IMG/VR virus record: IMGVR_UViG_3300030102_001455
Location: 1 to 25,291 of that record
Strand: one strand, 5' to 3'
Source: a virus
Length of the DNA: 25,291 nucleotides
The notes below the pieces were generated by a model that searched no databases, had not been told where the DNA came from, and saw only the letters and a list, made by a program, of their open reading frames with translations. The translations under genes and the position numbers were made by a program. Shown one piece after another: positions 14,765-22,671 of this stretch; positions within the stretch are counted from its first letter, which is position 1; each line of letters begins with the position of its first letter.

Positions 14765-14800
14765 AATTTAGGTATATCATTTGTTTGGTATATCTAAATT
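14765..14800 (+). terminator. Hairpin after the 212-residue gene
   Basis: AATTTAGGTATATC (14765-14778) pairs with GGTATATCTAAATT (14787-14800), giving 14 bp with two G-U pairs and an 8-nt loop. It starts 8 nt after the stop codon. The stem is long but A/T-rich and lacks a clear U-run, so it may be a weak terminator or a 3' stabiliser. Confidence 0.5.
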
Positions 14801-14811
14801 TACTATATTTG
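14780..14811 (+). promoter_or_regulatory. Candidate promoter of the AT-hook gene
   Basis: TATATTTG (14804-14811) matches the Bacteroidota -7 box TAnnTTTG. TTTG at 14780-14783 lies 20 nt upstream, in the loop of the preceding hairpin. The next gene starts at 14860, leaving a leader of about 45 nt. Confidence 0.5.
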
Positions 14812-14859
14812 TAAAGTTTTATAAAGAATATTTATACATAATTATCTAAATCATTGAAA

Positions 14860-15051
14860 ATGAATACATTAATTAAAAGCGCAGGTAAGGTAGTAGCTAC
14901 AGTATCTGCATCCCACAATGTCACAGTAACTGAAAAAACTATTACTATTGACTTGTTCAATACCACGACTAAAACCAAAACCAAAAGACGTGGCAGACCT
15001 GTAGGGTCTAAAGCTAAGAAGTCTACTAAGACTACTAAGAAGACAGCCTAA
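14860..15051 (+). CDS. Small basic AT-hook-like protein
   Basis: A 63-residue protein starting at ATG 14860. The N-terminal half is a short beta-like region (KVVATVSASHNVTVTEKTIT). The C-terminal 27 residues are Lys/Thr-rich and contain RRGRPVGSKAKK, matching the AT-hook core R-G-R-P with flanking basic residues. AT-hooks bind the minor groove of A/T-rich DNA, so this is probably a DNA-coating or regulatory protein. It sits alone between a promoter-like sequence and a strong terminator, which suggests independent and perhaps abundant expression. Confidence 0.75.
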   Translation: MNTLIKSAGKVVATVSASHNVTVTEKTITIDLFNTTTKTKTKRRGRPVGSKAKKSTKTTKKTA

Positions 15052-15081
15052 TCAATAGACTGTTAATGTTAATTGATAATG

Positions 15082-15101
15082 AAGGGGCCTTGTGCCCCTT
15101 T
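15082..15101 (+). terminator. Intrinsic terminator after the AT-hook gene
   Basis: AAGGGGC (15082-15088) pairs with GCCCCTT (15094-15100) around a 5-nt loop, followed by TTTGTTGT. A compact G/C-rich stem with a short U-rich tail, 31 nt after the stop codon, is a good rho-independent terminator. Confidence 0.75.
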
Positions 15102-15121
15102 GTTGTCTAATCCTATTTACC

Positions 15122-15319
15122 ATGCATAATACTACTTTAACTAGAGGAGAAGTATCTCTTCTTATACATAGCGTACAACGCACTTTAATTAATCTAGAAC
15201 AACATGACTCTAGTAGTGAGTTAGTTAGGAAGCACAGGCTTCTTATAAAAACATTACTAGATATAGAGAAAGAGTTACACAAAGTAATAAAAAGAGAACC
15301 AATAGAAATATATAAATAA
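15122..15319 (+). CDS. Small helical hypothetical protein
   Basis: A 65-residue protein starting at ATG 15122; an upstream GTG in frame lies in the terminator and is rejected. It is predicted to be a helical hairpin (TRGEVSLLIHSVQRTLINLE, then a second helix ending EKELHKVIKRE). Its stop shares one base with the next ATG (TAATG). No family is recognised. Confidence 0.65.
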   Translation: MHNTTLTRGEVSLLIHSVQRTLINLEQHDSSSELVRKHRLLIKTLLDIEKELHKVIKREPIEIYK

Positions 15320-15549
15320 TGGGAAAGATGAAAGAATTATGGGCAATGGCACAAGATAGCTATTACCATGACTTAAAACACGCATATGTAAAAGCAGTTC
15401 AAGCTAATAGTAATACTGTATTTTTCAATGGAAGAGAAATATCTAAGGCATATGCAGAGTATTTACTACACTTTGAACACACCTTTCTAAAAGATTTACG
15501 AGATGATTACACTGGTGACACAAACGACGAGTCTGAGCGACTCGTATAA
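15319..15549 (+). CDS. Small hypothetical protein before the polymerase
   Basis: A 76-residue protein of unknown function, mostly helical with an acidic C-terminus (DYTGDTNDESERLV). It is coupled to its upstream neighbour by a TAATG overlap. It overlaps the annotated start of the polymerase gene by 47 nt, so it is probably co-translated with it. Confidence 0.65.
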   Translation: MGKMKELWAMAQDSYYHDLKHAYVKAVQANSNTVFFNGREISKAYAEYLLHFEHTFLKDLRDDYTGDTNDESERLV

Positions 15550-17392
15550 ACTAGGCACTATCCAAGATGTGGTAGATTATTGCCACAACAAGGAGGTTCT
15601 AGGTGTTGATACAGAAACTGAAGGCTTTGATTTTACATGCAAGAAGATGATTATGTTCCAGATTGGGGATGAGCATCAGCAGTTTGTCATAGATACTAGG
15701 TTTATTGATATTACACCTTTAAAAAATATACTAGAATCACCAGCTATAATAAAGATATTTCACAATGCTAAGTTTGACTACAAATTTATTAAGAAGTGGT
15801 CAGGCATAGAATGTGATGGAGTTTACGATACTTTTTTGGTTGAAAGAATACTATCTTGTGGTCGTCACATAGGTTATGGACTGAAAGACCTCTGTAAGCG
15901 CTACTTAAATGTAGAGCTAAATAAAGAAATCAGAAACCAATTTATAGGGTTATCCGGCCAAGCCTATCGTGATGACCAGATAGTATACGGTGCTAAAGAC
16001 GTAGAGTATCTATGTAAGCTACGTAAGCTACAATTGCCTAAGATACAAGATTTTAAACTACAGCATATAGTAGAACTTGAAAATCGTGCAGTGTTAGCAT
16101 TCTCTGATATTGAATACAATGGTATTGATATTGATAAGGATGCTTGGGAGGTCATTGCACGTGCAAGCGAACAAGAAGCTTTGAATATGAGAGAAGAATT
16201 AGACAACATGGTATTAATCGTCCCACAGTTGTCAGACTTTGTGTTATCTCATGTTCAAGGTGACTTGTTTACTCCACAAGAAGAGCTACGAAAAGTTGGG
16301 ATCAAGTGGACTAGTCCTACACAAGTGCTTAAAGTATTTCAAAAACTAGTCCCTGATCTAGAAGACGTTAATGGTAAGAAAATGTACAAGTACAGACGCC
16401 AGCACAAGATTATTGATTTGTATGTTAAGTACAAAGAAAAGATGAAGCTGGCTACTTCTTATGGTAATGACTTCTTTAAATTTGTTTCAAGCGATGGTAA
16501 GATACATACGCAATTCAATCAAATACTTGACACTGGACGCGTCGCATCCAAGAAGCCGAACATGCAACAGATACCTGCGGATAATAAGTTCCGTAATTGT
16601 TTTCTGGCTCCTGATGGTTGGTGCTTTGTTAGCAGTGACTATTCTTCTCAAGAACTTAATGTAATTGCATTTGGCTCTAGCGATCCTGTATGGATTAAAG
16701 CTCTTCAAAAAGGACAAGACTTACACAGTGTATGTGCAGATCTTGTATATGGACAAGAGTGGATAGATGCAGCTGAAGATGATTGTAGTTACATGAAAGA
16801 TAAGAGTAAATGTAAGTGTCCCAAGCATGGTAAGCTTCGTACAAATGTTAAGACAATTAACTTTGGACTAGCTTATGGTATGGGCCCACACAAGCTTGCT
16901 GATACTCTTGATATAAGCACAAAGGCAGCTGAAGCTTTGATTAACAAATACTTTGATGCCTTCCCATCTATTGGTGGCTTCCTAGATAAACTAGGTAGTT
17001 TTGGCAAAAAGTATGGTTATATTAAAACGTTTCCACCTTACAATAGACGTCGTTGGTTTCCTACATGGTATCCCCGCATCTACAAAGACAAGAGTCAAGC
17101 TTTTGAACTTGGTAGTATAGAGCGTGCTAGTAAGAACACACCTATACAAGGTGCGTCAGCTGACATGACTAAAAAGGCTTTGATTCTTATCAGAGATTTT
17201 ATCAGACTGTATGATTTGCCTGTAAAGATAGTTATGACGGTACATGACCAGGTAGATACTATATGTAGAGAAGACTATGCAGAAGAATGGGTAGTTGAAA
17301 TGACAAGACTGATGGAGCAAGCTGCTCTTGAAGTAGTTACAAACGGTCTGTTGAAAGCAGACACAAATATTAGTAAATCATGGCAAAAATAA
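15503..17392 (+). CDS. polA: Family A DNA polymerase with 3'-5' exonuclease
   Basis: A 629-residue replicative polymerase without a 5' nuclease domain. The exonuclease carries Exo I VDTETEG (D36, E38), Exo II FHNAKFDY (D92) and Exo III YGAKDVEYL (Y162, D166). The polymerase carries motif A SSDYSSQELN (D379), motif B RTNVKTINFGLAYG (R446, K450, Y458) and motif C VHDQV (H581, D582). Motif C has Gln583 where most family members have Glu. A Cys/His insertion before motif B (C428, C437, C439, H442) could bind zinc; similar insertions occur in other phage polymerases. ATG 15503 is used; GTG 15515 is an alternative. It leads the replication cluster. Confidence 0.95.
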   Translation: MITLVTQTTSLSDSYKLGTIQDVVDYCHNKEVLGVDTETEGFDFTCKKMIMFQIGDEHQQFVIDTRFIDITPLKNILESPAIIKIFHNAKFDYKFIKKWSGIECDGVYDTFLVERILSCGRHIGYGLKDLCKRYLNVELNKEIRNQFIGLSGQAYRDDQIVYGAKDVEYLCKLRKLQLPKIQDFKLQHIVELENRAVLAFSDIEYNGIDIDKDAWEVIARASEQEALNMREELDNMVLIVPQLSDFVLSHVQGDLFTPQEELRKVGIKWTSPTQVLKVFQKLVPDLEDVNGKKMYKYRRQHKIIDLYVKYKEKMKLATSYGNDFFKFVSSDGKIHTQFNQILDTGRVASKKPNMQQIPADNKFRNCFLAPDGWCFVSSDYSSQELNVIAFGSSDPVWIKALQKGQDLHSVCADLVYGQEWIDAAEDDCSYMKDKSKCKCPKHGKLRTNVKTINFGLAYGMGPHKLADTLDISTKAAEALINKYFDAFPSIGGFLDKLGSFGKKYGYIKTFPPYNRRRWFPTWYPRIYKDKSQAFELGSIERASKNTPIQGASADMTKKALILIRDFIRLYDLPVKIVMTVHDQVDTICREDYAEEWVVEMTRLMEQAALEVVTNGLLKADTNISKSWQK

Positions 17393-17817
17393 AATTGTAC
17401 AAACTAGATTCAAATGTTGCTCGTATAATTGCAACTGTGTCTAGATTGACAGAAATACCTATTAGTAAGATAAGGGGTAGGACAAGACATAGCGAAGTTG
17501 TTACGGCTAGACGCATATGCATGGTCTTGATTAATGATAAACTGCACTATAGTACAGTAGTAAATGCTTCTATATTTCATAGAGATCATGCTACAGTATT
17601 ACATGCATTCAAGGTACATTCTGATCTTATGGATGTAGATAAATCATATCAAGAATTTTATAACATATGTGCCACAGCTGTAGGCATCCAAGGAATGGGT
17701 GATTGTAATGATAAAGATGATATGATTGCAAAGTTTGCTGCTCGTGTAGAGCATCTTGAATATGAGAATGAAGAATTAAAAGAACAGATTAGTAAAATAA
17801 CAGAATTATTATCATGA
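17380..17817 (+). CDS. DnaA domain IV-like DNA-binding protein
   Basis: A 145-residue protein whose residues of about 10-85 resemble the C-terminal DNA-binding domain of bacterial DnaA: TARRICMVLINDKL matches the helix preceding the motif, and FHRDHATVLHAFK (about 66-78) matches the signature 'GgRDHTTVlHA.rk'. Ala71 replaces the first Thr of DHTT. The AAA+ domain is absent. The C-terminal 35 residues form a coiled coil (RVEHLEYENEELKEQISKI). It probably recognises origin or regulatory DNA and recruits a partner through the coiled coil, or competes with host DnaA. It overlaps polA by 13 nt and the next gene by 4 nt. Confidence 0.8.
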   Translation: MAKIKLYKLDSNVARIIATVSRLTEIPISKIRGRTRHSEVVTARRICMVLINDKLHYSTVVNASIFHRDHATVLHAFKVHSDLMDVDKSYQEFYNICATAVGIQGMGDCNDKDDMIAKFAARVEHLEYENEELKEQISKITELLS

Positions 17818-18107
17818 GTTTATATACATTAGAACTAGAAAGTGGATACAATGTTCAGGTTGAATACGAATACAATGAACCTGAGCTAGGATATGATGGT
17901 ACTGGCTATAGAGGCGGTGTCAATGTCCATGCTGTATGGGCACACTTAAAAGACAAGAACGAAAAATTAATAACCGTAGATGTGTTACACTTCTTAAATA
18001 GTATATCAGAAGAGTTTGATATACAAGATCTAGAAGAGCACATTGAGCAAGAATTAAAAGATGGCAGTAACGAACCAGACCCAGATAGATTTAGGGACGA
18101 TGTCTAA
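17814..18107 (+). CDS. Hypothetical protein between DnaA-like and helicase genes
   Basis: A 97-residue acidic protein. The N-terminal half is beta-rich with Tyr and Gly (VEYEYNEPELGYDGTGYRGG); the C-terminal half is helical and ends in a charged tail. It starts in an ATGA overlap with the DnaA-like gene and overlaps the helicase gene by up to 47 nt, so it is part of the replication operon. No family is recognised. Confidence 0.7.
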   Translation: MSLYTLELESGYNVQVEYEYNEPELGYDGTGYRGGVNVHAVWAHLKDKNEKLITVDVLHFLNSISEEFDIQDLEEHIEQELKDGSNEPDPDRFRDDV

Positions 18108-19272
18108 ATTAATAAAAGTAAAAGATGAAGAGCAAAAGAAAGCACTTAATAACTGGGCTAAACATAAGTTTAGTGGCAGCATTATTGCTGGTACCGGTTT
18201 TGGTAAGTCTAGATGTGGAGTTATCGCCGTTGGTAAAACTTTGGATAGTATTGAGTCTGGCAAGGGTCTTGTGCTAGTTCCAACTAATCAACTACAAGAA
18301 CAGTTTAAACAAGAGTTTATTAAGTGGGGCTATGAGCATGTGCTAGATCATGTAGATATACTTTGCTATGCATCTGCTTATAAACTTGAAGACAATCATT
18401 ACAGCGTTGTAGTGTGTGATGAGATACACCTTGGTCTATCTCCTGAGTATCGCAAGTTCTTTGAGAACAACACTTGGGACAGGCTGTTATGTATGACTGC
18501 TACATTACCAGAAGACTATGAATATAAAGAGCTACTGAACAAGATAGCTCCTGTAGCATACAGGATAAGTCTTGATAAATGTGTAGAGCTTGGTCTTGTT
18601 TCTCCTTATCAGATAGTTTGTATACCTATAAAACTAACAGATGCTGAAGAAAAAGAGTACAAGAAAGCAAACAATACCTTTGTATATGCTAAGTATTGTC
18701 TTGGACAGTTTGGTGCGTTTGACAGAGCTAAACATATTATGGGCGCTGGTAAACATACTGCTAGTCCTGAAGACAAAGCTGCTGCTGCACAGTTCTATCG
18801 CTCAATCAGAGCACGTAAGGCTGTTGTAGACCATGCCGATGGTAAAATTTCAGAGCTGCAAAAAATTGTTATTAAGAACATAGGTGAAAAGATACTTGTG
18901 TTTGGTGGTAGTAATGAATTTACTAACAAACTTGCAGATGCAACAGAGACTTTTTCTACTGTATACCATAGTGGCAAGACTAAGAAACAAAAAGAACAAG
19001 CGCTGAAAGACTTCAGATCAGGTGATAGGCCTGTGCTGTGTTCTACAAAAGCTTTAAACCAAGGCTTCGACGTGGCTGATGCTACGATGGCTGTTATATG
19101 CGGCCTGACTAGCAAATCTTTGACCATGATACAGCGTGTGGGTAGAATTATACGCTATCAAGAGGGCAAGATAGGCAAGATAAATATCTTGTATGTCAAG
19201 GATAGTCAAGAAGAAAAATGGTTGAAAAGTAGTGTTAAAAATCTAGATAATGTGACCTGGTTACCTTGCTAA
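18061..19272 (+). CDS. Superfamily 2 DEIH-box helicase
   Basis: A 403-residue ATP-dependent helicase with the full SF2 motif series: I AGTGFGKS (K49), Ia LVLVPTNQ, II VVCDEIHLG (D120-H123), III MTATLP, IV/V LCSTKALNQGFDVADATMA and VI QRVGRIIR (358-365). The lack of extra domains and the DEIH/QRVGRIIR pair place it near the UvsW/XPB/RadD-like group rather than DEAD-box RNA helicases. It may remodel replication or recombination intermediates. ATG 18100 (residue 14) would reduce the overlap with the upstream gene to 8 nt and is a serious alternative start. A hairpin overlaps its stop codon. Confidence 0.92.
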   Translation: MAVTNQTQIDLGTMSKLIKVKDEEQKKALNNWAKHKFSGSIIAGTGFGKSRCGVIAVGKTLDSIESGKGLVLVPTNQLQEQFKQEFIKWGYEHVLDHVDILCYASAYKLEDNHYSVVVCDEIHLGLSPEYRKFFENNTWDRLLCMTATLPEDYEYKELLNKIAPVAYRISLDKCVELGLVSPYQIVCIPIKLTDAEEKEYKKANNTFVYAKYCLGQFGAFDRAKHIMGAGKHTASPEDKAAAAQFYRSIRARKAVVDHADGKISELQKIVIKNIGEKILVFGGSNEFTNKLADATETFSTVYHSGKTKKQKEQALKDFRSGDRPVLCSTKALNQGFDVADATMAVICGLTSKSLTMIQRVGRIIRYQEGKIGKINILYVKDSQEEKWLKSSVKNLDNVTWLPC

Positions 19273-19286
19273 TCAGGCACATTTTT
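19256..19286 (+). terminator. Terminator hairpin overlapping the helicase stop
   Basis: CCTGGTTA (19256-19263) pairs with TAATCAGG (19270-19277), 8 bp with one G-U pair and a 6-nt loop; the right arm begins with the TAA stop codon. CACATTTTT follows. The stem plus T-run fits an intrinsic terminator built into the end of the gene. Confidence 0.65.
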
Positions 19287-19287
19287 C

Positions 19288-19306
19288 GTAAATTTATAAG
19301 CTTATG
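19288..19306 (+). promoter_or_regulatory. Start-proximal box GTAAATTnnnAAnCTTATG
   Basis: GTAAATTTATAAGCTTATG ends in the start codon of the next gene. The same layout recurs at 22703-22721, also after a terminator. TAAATTTA matches 6-7 of the 8 positions of the Bacteroidota -7 box, so transcripts would start only a few bases before the ATG. Confidence 0.5.
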
Positions 19307-19849
19307 CAATTAGAAATTGACATTAATTTATTAACTGAAAATCAGATAAGTGCTGATGATTATCTTGCTTTGTATGCTATATACAGAAAAGGATTTAAGA
19401 CACTGTCTGAACTAAAACTAAACCCCAACTGGAATGAGTTACAAGAAAAAGGATTCGTTAAGATCGGTCCTGAAGGCTATGACACATACATTGTTAGGCA
19501 AAAGTTTATTGATTTGTTTGCTTCTGATTTTGATCAGATGTTTGCTCAGCTTCTGGCTACGTACCCCATGAAGGTTAGAACATCTAATGGTATTAGGGTG
19601 CTGCATGCTGCAGATCCTGACGCCAAGTCAAACTTCAAGGCTAAAGAAAGATATAGAAAGATTGTTTTAGATAGAAGACATGTGCATGATCGTATCATGA
19701 AGCTCCTGCACGTGCAATTAAAAACAGAGAAACAAAGATTAGAATATTTACAGAATCTTGAGGTGTGGATAAACAATCATACTTGGGAAAAATACACAAA
19801 CATAGACGACGATGCAGGAGAAACAGAAAGAATCACAAGAAGGCTCTAG
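19304..19849 (+). CDS. Putative helicase loader / replisome organiser
   Basis: A 181-residue protein directly before, and overlapping by 38 nt, the DnaB-like helicase gene. Residues 1-70 resemble a winged helix (ISADDYLALYAIYRKG, then LQEKGFVKIG). The C-terminal half has the arrangement F..LLATYPMKV...KERYRKIV and ends with LEVWINNHTWEKY. The pattern 'YPxK ... Wxnn.tWe.y' recurs in phage replication-initiation and helicase-loading proteins. Loading the neighbouring helicase is therefore a reasonable inference. No catalytic motif exists to confirm it. Confidence 0.65.
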   Translation: MQLEIDINLLTENQISADDYLALYAIYRKGFKTLSELKLNPNWNELQEKGFVKIGPEGYDTYIVRQKFIDLFASDFDQMFAQLLATYPMKVRTSNGIRVLHAADPDAKSNFKAKERYRKIVLDRRHVHDRIMKLLHVQLKTEKQRLEYLQNLEVWINNHTWEKYTNIDDDAGETERITRRL

Positions 19850-20759
19850 CGTATTTCAAACTAGAGGATTCCAAAAAATAGATAAGGCAGTTAATCAATC
19901 TGTTGCTGTAGTCAAGCAGGCTAAGCAAGGGCAACGGAATGTATTGGCCACGTCTTGGAAAAGACTTAATAGGAATCTTCTAGGTGGATTGCAAAAGGGC
20001 AAAATGTATGTAGTTGCTGGTCGCCCTGGTGTTGGTAAGTCAGCATTCAGTAATCAGCTAATCTTTGATGTGCTAGATACCAACAGGCACAAGAAAATAA
20101 TTGTATTGTATTGGACCTTTGAGATGCCCGGTTACCAACAGGTGATGCGGTCGGCGTCAAAGGACGTTCAAAAACAAATGGCTGAGCTATTGTCTGTAGA
20201 TAATACATTGTCTGACAAAGACTTTGGTATCTATGCGGCAAAGGTTCAGAAGTATAAGAACTATCCTATATACTTTAACAATGTTCCTCGTAGTATGGAA
20301 TATATAATGACTACTAACGAAGAACTATTTAGTCAGCACCCTGAACACACAGTGATCAACTTATTTGACCACTCGCGTTTGATACGTGGTAATGAAGAAA
20401 CAGAACTGCGCAGACTAAACACAGTATCCAAGGGTTGCATGTGGATGCAATCAAAACTTGGAGTTATAAATATATTATTATCACAGCTTAATCGTAATAT
20501 AGAACAAGAGCATCGTGCTAAGAATCAGTATCAACCACTGCTAACAGATTTGTTTGGTGGTGACAGTATTGGTCAAGATGCACATGTAGTTATGATTCTT
20601 AATCGTCCTTATGACTTGTATGGTATCACAGATACATACTGTGGTGAGAACCCGCAAGGACTGCTTGCATGTCACATGGAAAAGAATCGTGATGGCTTGC
20701 TTGGTATGATTGGCTATGAAGCAGACATGAGTACATTTAATATTAAAGAAAGAAAATGA
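19812..20759 (+). CDS. DnaB-like replicative helicase, RecA-fold ATPase
   Basis: A 315-residue DnaB/gp4-type ATPase without the usual DnaB N-terminal domain. It shows Walker A AGRPGVGKS (residues 69-77), a catalytic Glu in WTFEMP (E104), Walker B VINLFDHSRL (D186), and the sensor motif LLSQLNRNIE (SQLNR 224-228). The C-terminal part contains the DSIGQDAHVVMILNRP and HMEKNRDG segments typical of DnaB. DnaB-type rings unwind the fork on the lagging strand. Short DnaB-like proteins are known in crAss-like phages. It overlaps the putative loader upstream and the Sak4-like gene downstream (ATGATG at the stop), indicating one operon. Confidence 0.9.
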   Translation: MQEKQKESQEGSSVFQTRGFQKIDKAVNQSVAVVKQAKQGQRNVLATSWKRLNRNLLGGLQKGKMYVVAGRPGVGKSAFSNQLIFDVLDTNRHKKIIVLYWTFEMPGYQQVMRSASKDVQKQMAELLSVDNTLSDKDFGIYAAKVQKYKNYPIYFNNVPRSMEYIMTTNEELFSQHPEHTVINLFDHSRLIRGNEETELRRLNTVSKGCMWMQSKLGVINILLSQLNRNIEQEHRAKNQYQPLLTDLFGGDSIGQDAHVVMILNRPYDLYGITDTYCGENPQGLLACHMEKNRDGLLGMIGYEADMSTFNIKERK

Positions 20760-21457
20760 TGGAGTTACCAAAAACCGTGGTTAAGGCGAGCCGTAAGTCG
20801 CCTAAGAATATGATAATCTATGGTCCACCTAAGATAGGTAAGACTACAGTATTGTCACAGCTAAAAGACTGTCTAATCATTGACCTTGAAGAAGGTTCAG
20901 ATATGGTTGACGCCTTAAAGATTAAAGTTAACAGCTTGAAAGAACTTGCTGAAGTTGGTAAAGCTATTGTAAAAGATGGCAAACCATACAAGTATGTGGC
21001 TATTGACACTATCTCCAAGTTGGAAGAATGGTGTGAAGCTGAAGCTAAAACTATATACATGCAAACCCCTATGGGTAAAAACTTTGAACAGAAAAACCCT
21101 GGCGCATCAGTCCTATCATTGCCTAATGGCGCTGGCTATTTATACTTACGTATAGCCTACAAGAAATGGATAGACAGACTGAACAAGCTAGCGGATCATG
21201 TGATTCTAGTTGGACACCTAAAGGACAAGATGCTTGAGAAGAAAGGTAAAGAGGTTGCTGTAAAGGACCTTGACTTGACTGGTAAGATCAAGCAGATAAC
21301 ATGTGCCAACGCTGATGCTGTTGGTTATATCTATAGAGAAGACGATGAGACTATGATTTCATTTAATTCTTTGGATGATGTGACTGCAGGTTCACGTTGC
21401 AACCACTTGAAAGGTAAGACCATTCCTTTAAATTGGTCAGAAATATTTATTGACTAA
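20756..21457 (+). CDS. Sak4-type RecA-fold ATPase, single-strand annealing
   Basis: A 233-residue ATPase of the phage nucleotide-binding (AAA_24/Sak4-like) type. Walker A is IYGPPKIGKTT (22-31), Walker B is YVAIDTISKLEEW (D84), and VILVGHLKD is the conserved strand with the sensor. The sequence FEQKNPGASVLSLPNGAGY lies between them as in Sak4 proteins. Such proteins promote annealing of single strands with the help of the phage SSB, here two genes downstream. Two adjacent ATG codons (20756, 20759) could start it. A 7-bp hairpin overlaps the stop codon. Confidence 0.85.
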   Translation: MMELPKTVVKASRKSPKNMIIYGPPKIGKTTVLSQLKDCLIIDLEEGSDMVDALKIKVNSLKELAEVGKAIVKDGKPYKYVAIDTISKLEEWCEAEAKTIYMQTPMGKNFEQKNPGASVLSLPNGAGYLYLRIAYKKWIDRLNKLADHVILVGHLKDKMLEKKGKEVAVKDLDLTGKIKQITCANADAVGYIYREDDETMISFNSLDDVTAGSRCNHLKGKTIPLNWSEIFID

Positions 21458-21479
21458 CCGCGTAAAATTTTAAATCATG
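21433..21479 (+). promoter_or_regulatory. Stop-codon hairpin plus GTAAA box
   Basis: TTGGTCA (21433-21439) pairs with TGACTAA (21451-21457), the last containing the TAA stop. GTAAAATTTTAAATCATG (21462-21479) then leads into the next start codon. The design resembles the junctions at 19256-19306 and 22672-22721, but lacks a T-run and is one base shorter, so it is the weakest of the three. Confidence 0.35.
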
Positions 21480-21878
21480 ATTGAAGCACGCACAAACAAT
21501 CCTGGCGAGGTCACGCAGAAAAACGAAACACCAAACACTATCACAGTATCTATGATCTTGGAAGACTTGGATAACGGTATTGACCGTCCAGGTATCCAGG
21601 AGAAGTATGGTCTAGAGAAGTGGGAAGTAACACAGATGTTCCAGCACCCAACATTGAAGGGTAAGAAAGCTAGAAAGATCCGTAAGTTATCTTTCAACTT
21701 TGTAGATGATACAGCTGTAGATCCTAACCAGACTAGCATTCCTGTAGAAGATGTACATACAGAGGCATCTATGGTTGTGGAGGCTACGCCTGAGTTATCA
21801 GACAAGATCTTTATGGTAGAAGAAGATGAAGAAGATCCTCTTATAGGTGAGTATGGTGAAGATGAAGATGAATTTTAA
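21477..21878 (+). CDS. Helix-turn-helix-like protein with acidic tail
   Basis: A 133-residue protein of unknown family. Residues 25-65 (ILEDLDNGIDRPGIQEKYGL then EVTQMFQHPTLKGKKARK) look like a small helix-turn-helix, with 'GxxRxxIxxKYxLxxWxVxxMFxHPxLKGKK' arranged like phage regulator or transcription-related proteins. The last 25 residues are strongly acidic (EDEEDPLIGEYGEDEDEF). It precedes the SSB-like gene by 18 nt. A role with SSB or as a DNA-mimicking competitor is possible. It has no catalytic motif. Confidence 0.65.
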   Translation: MIEARTNNPGEVTQKNETPNTITVSMILEDLDNGIDRPGIQEKYGLEKWEVTQMFQHPTLKGKKARKIRKLSFNFVDDTAVDPNQTSIPVEDVHTEASMVVEATPELSDKIFMVEEDEEDPLIGEYGEDEDEF

Positions 21879-21896
21879 TTATTAAACTAGTTTATT

Positions 21897-22646
21897 ATGG
21901 CAATTAAAAGCAATGACAGTAATGTCGAAGTTGCAGGTGGAGGTATTAAATTATACTCTGGACTTGGCAACTTTAAAGTAATTGCAGTGAATCCTACAAT
22001 GGCTGAGCTGCATGAGATGGGTATTATGGTAAAACAAGACCCAAACTATTTCGTTGAACTAAACGGAACTGAGTATTTCAAACTAACTTTCTGGATTAAG
22101 AATGCAGATCTTACTACAAGATTTGATATTCTTATGAACGGATCAGAGCGTGTATCTCAGACAGGTAAGAACCAGTGGATTAATGCTATTGGTCAGTCTA
22201 CTTGGTCTGATGGTGAGCCTGAGTATGATTGGTTTAAGAAAGAAGGCTTGCGTAAAGCATTGACCGGTGAAGAAACTCTTATCAACTTTGTTAAGCAGTG
22301 GGCTAACGTTGCTAACGGCGACGAAGTTTACTTTGACAGCATAGCTAAGATTGTTAAGGGTGATGTAACTGAAGTTAAAGCTTTGGTTAAGCTTCTAGAA
22401 AACAATGAAGTTAGACTATTAATTGGTGTTAAAGATGGTAAGTATCAGACTGTGTACACAAAAGTATTTGGCCGTGTGAAGCCACAGCGTGATGACTTAT
22501 TTGTCAAGAACCTAAATGATGACTATGGCACATTCAATGCTGAGTTTGATACTACTCTTTCTTGGGGTGTATTTACTCCTGAACTAGCTGTAGTTACTCC
22601 AGATGCTGATTCTGACAATGTCTCAGAAGACGAGGACTGGGTCTAA
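21897..22646 (+). CDS. Putative single-stranded DNA-binding protein
   Basis: A 249-residue beta-rich protein ending in an acidic tail with a C-terminal aromatic region (SDNVSEDEDWV), the classic arrangement by which phage SSBs such as T7 gp2.5 contact partner proteins. The body has repeated strand-rich segments, including YFKLTFWIKNADLTTRFDIL and VRLLIGVKDGKYQTV, compatible with an OB fold. It sits between the Sak4-type ATPase and primase genes, where an SSB is expected. The palindrome AAACTAGTTT (21884-21893) lies just before the ATG and could be a regulatory site. A strong terminator follows the gene. Confidence 0.75.
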   Translation: MAIKSNDSNVEVAGGGIKLYSGLGNFKVIAVNPTMAELHEMGIMVKQDPNYFVELNGTEYFKLTFWIKNADLTTRFDILMNGSERVSQTGKNQWINAIGQSTWSDGEPEYDWFKKEGLRKALTGEETLINFVKQWANVANGDEVYFDSIAKIVKGDVTEVKALVKLLENNEVRLLIGVKDGKYQTVYTKVFGRVKPQRDDLFVKNLNDDYGTFNAEFDTTLSWGVFTPELAVVTPDADSDNVSEDEDWV

Positions 22647-22671
22647 TATAGTAGTAATTTGGCCATAAGAT

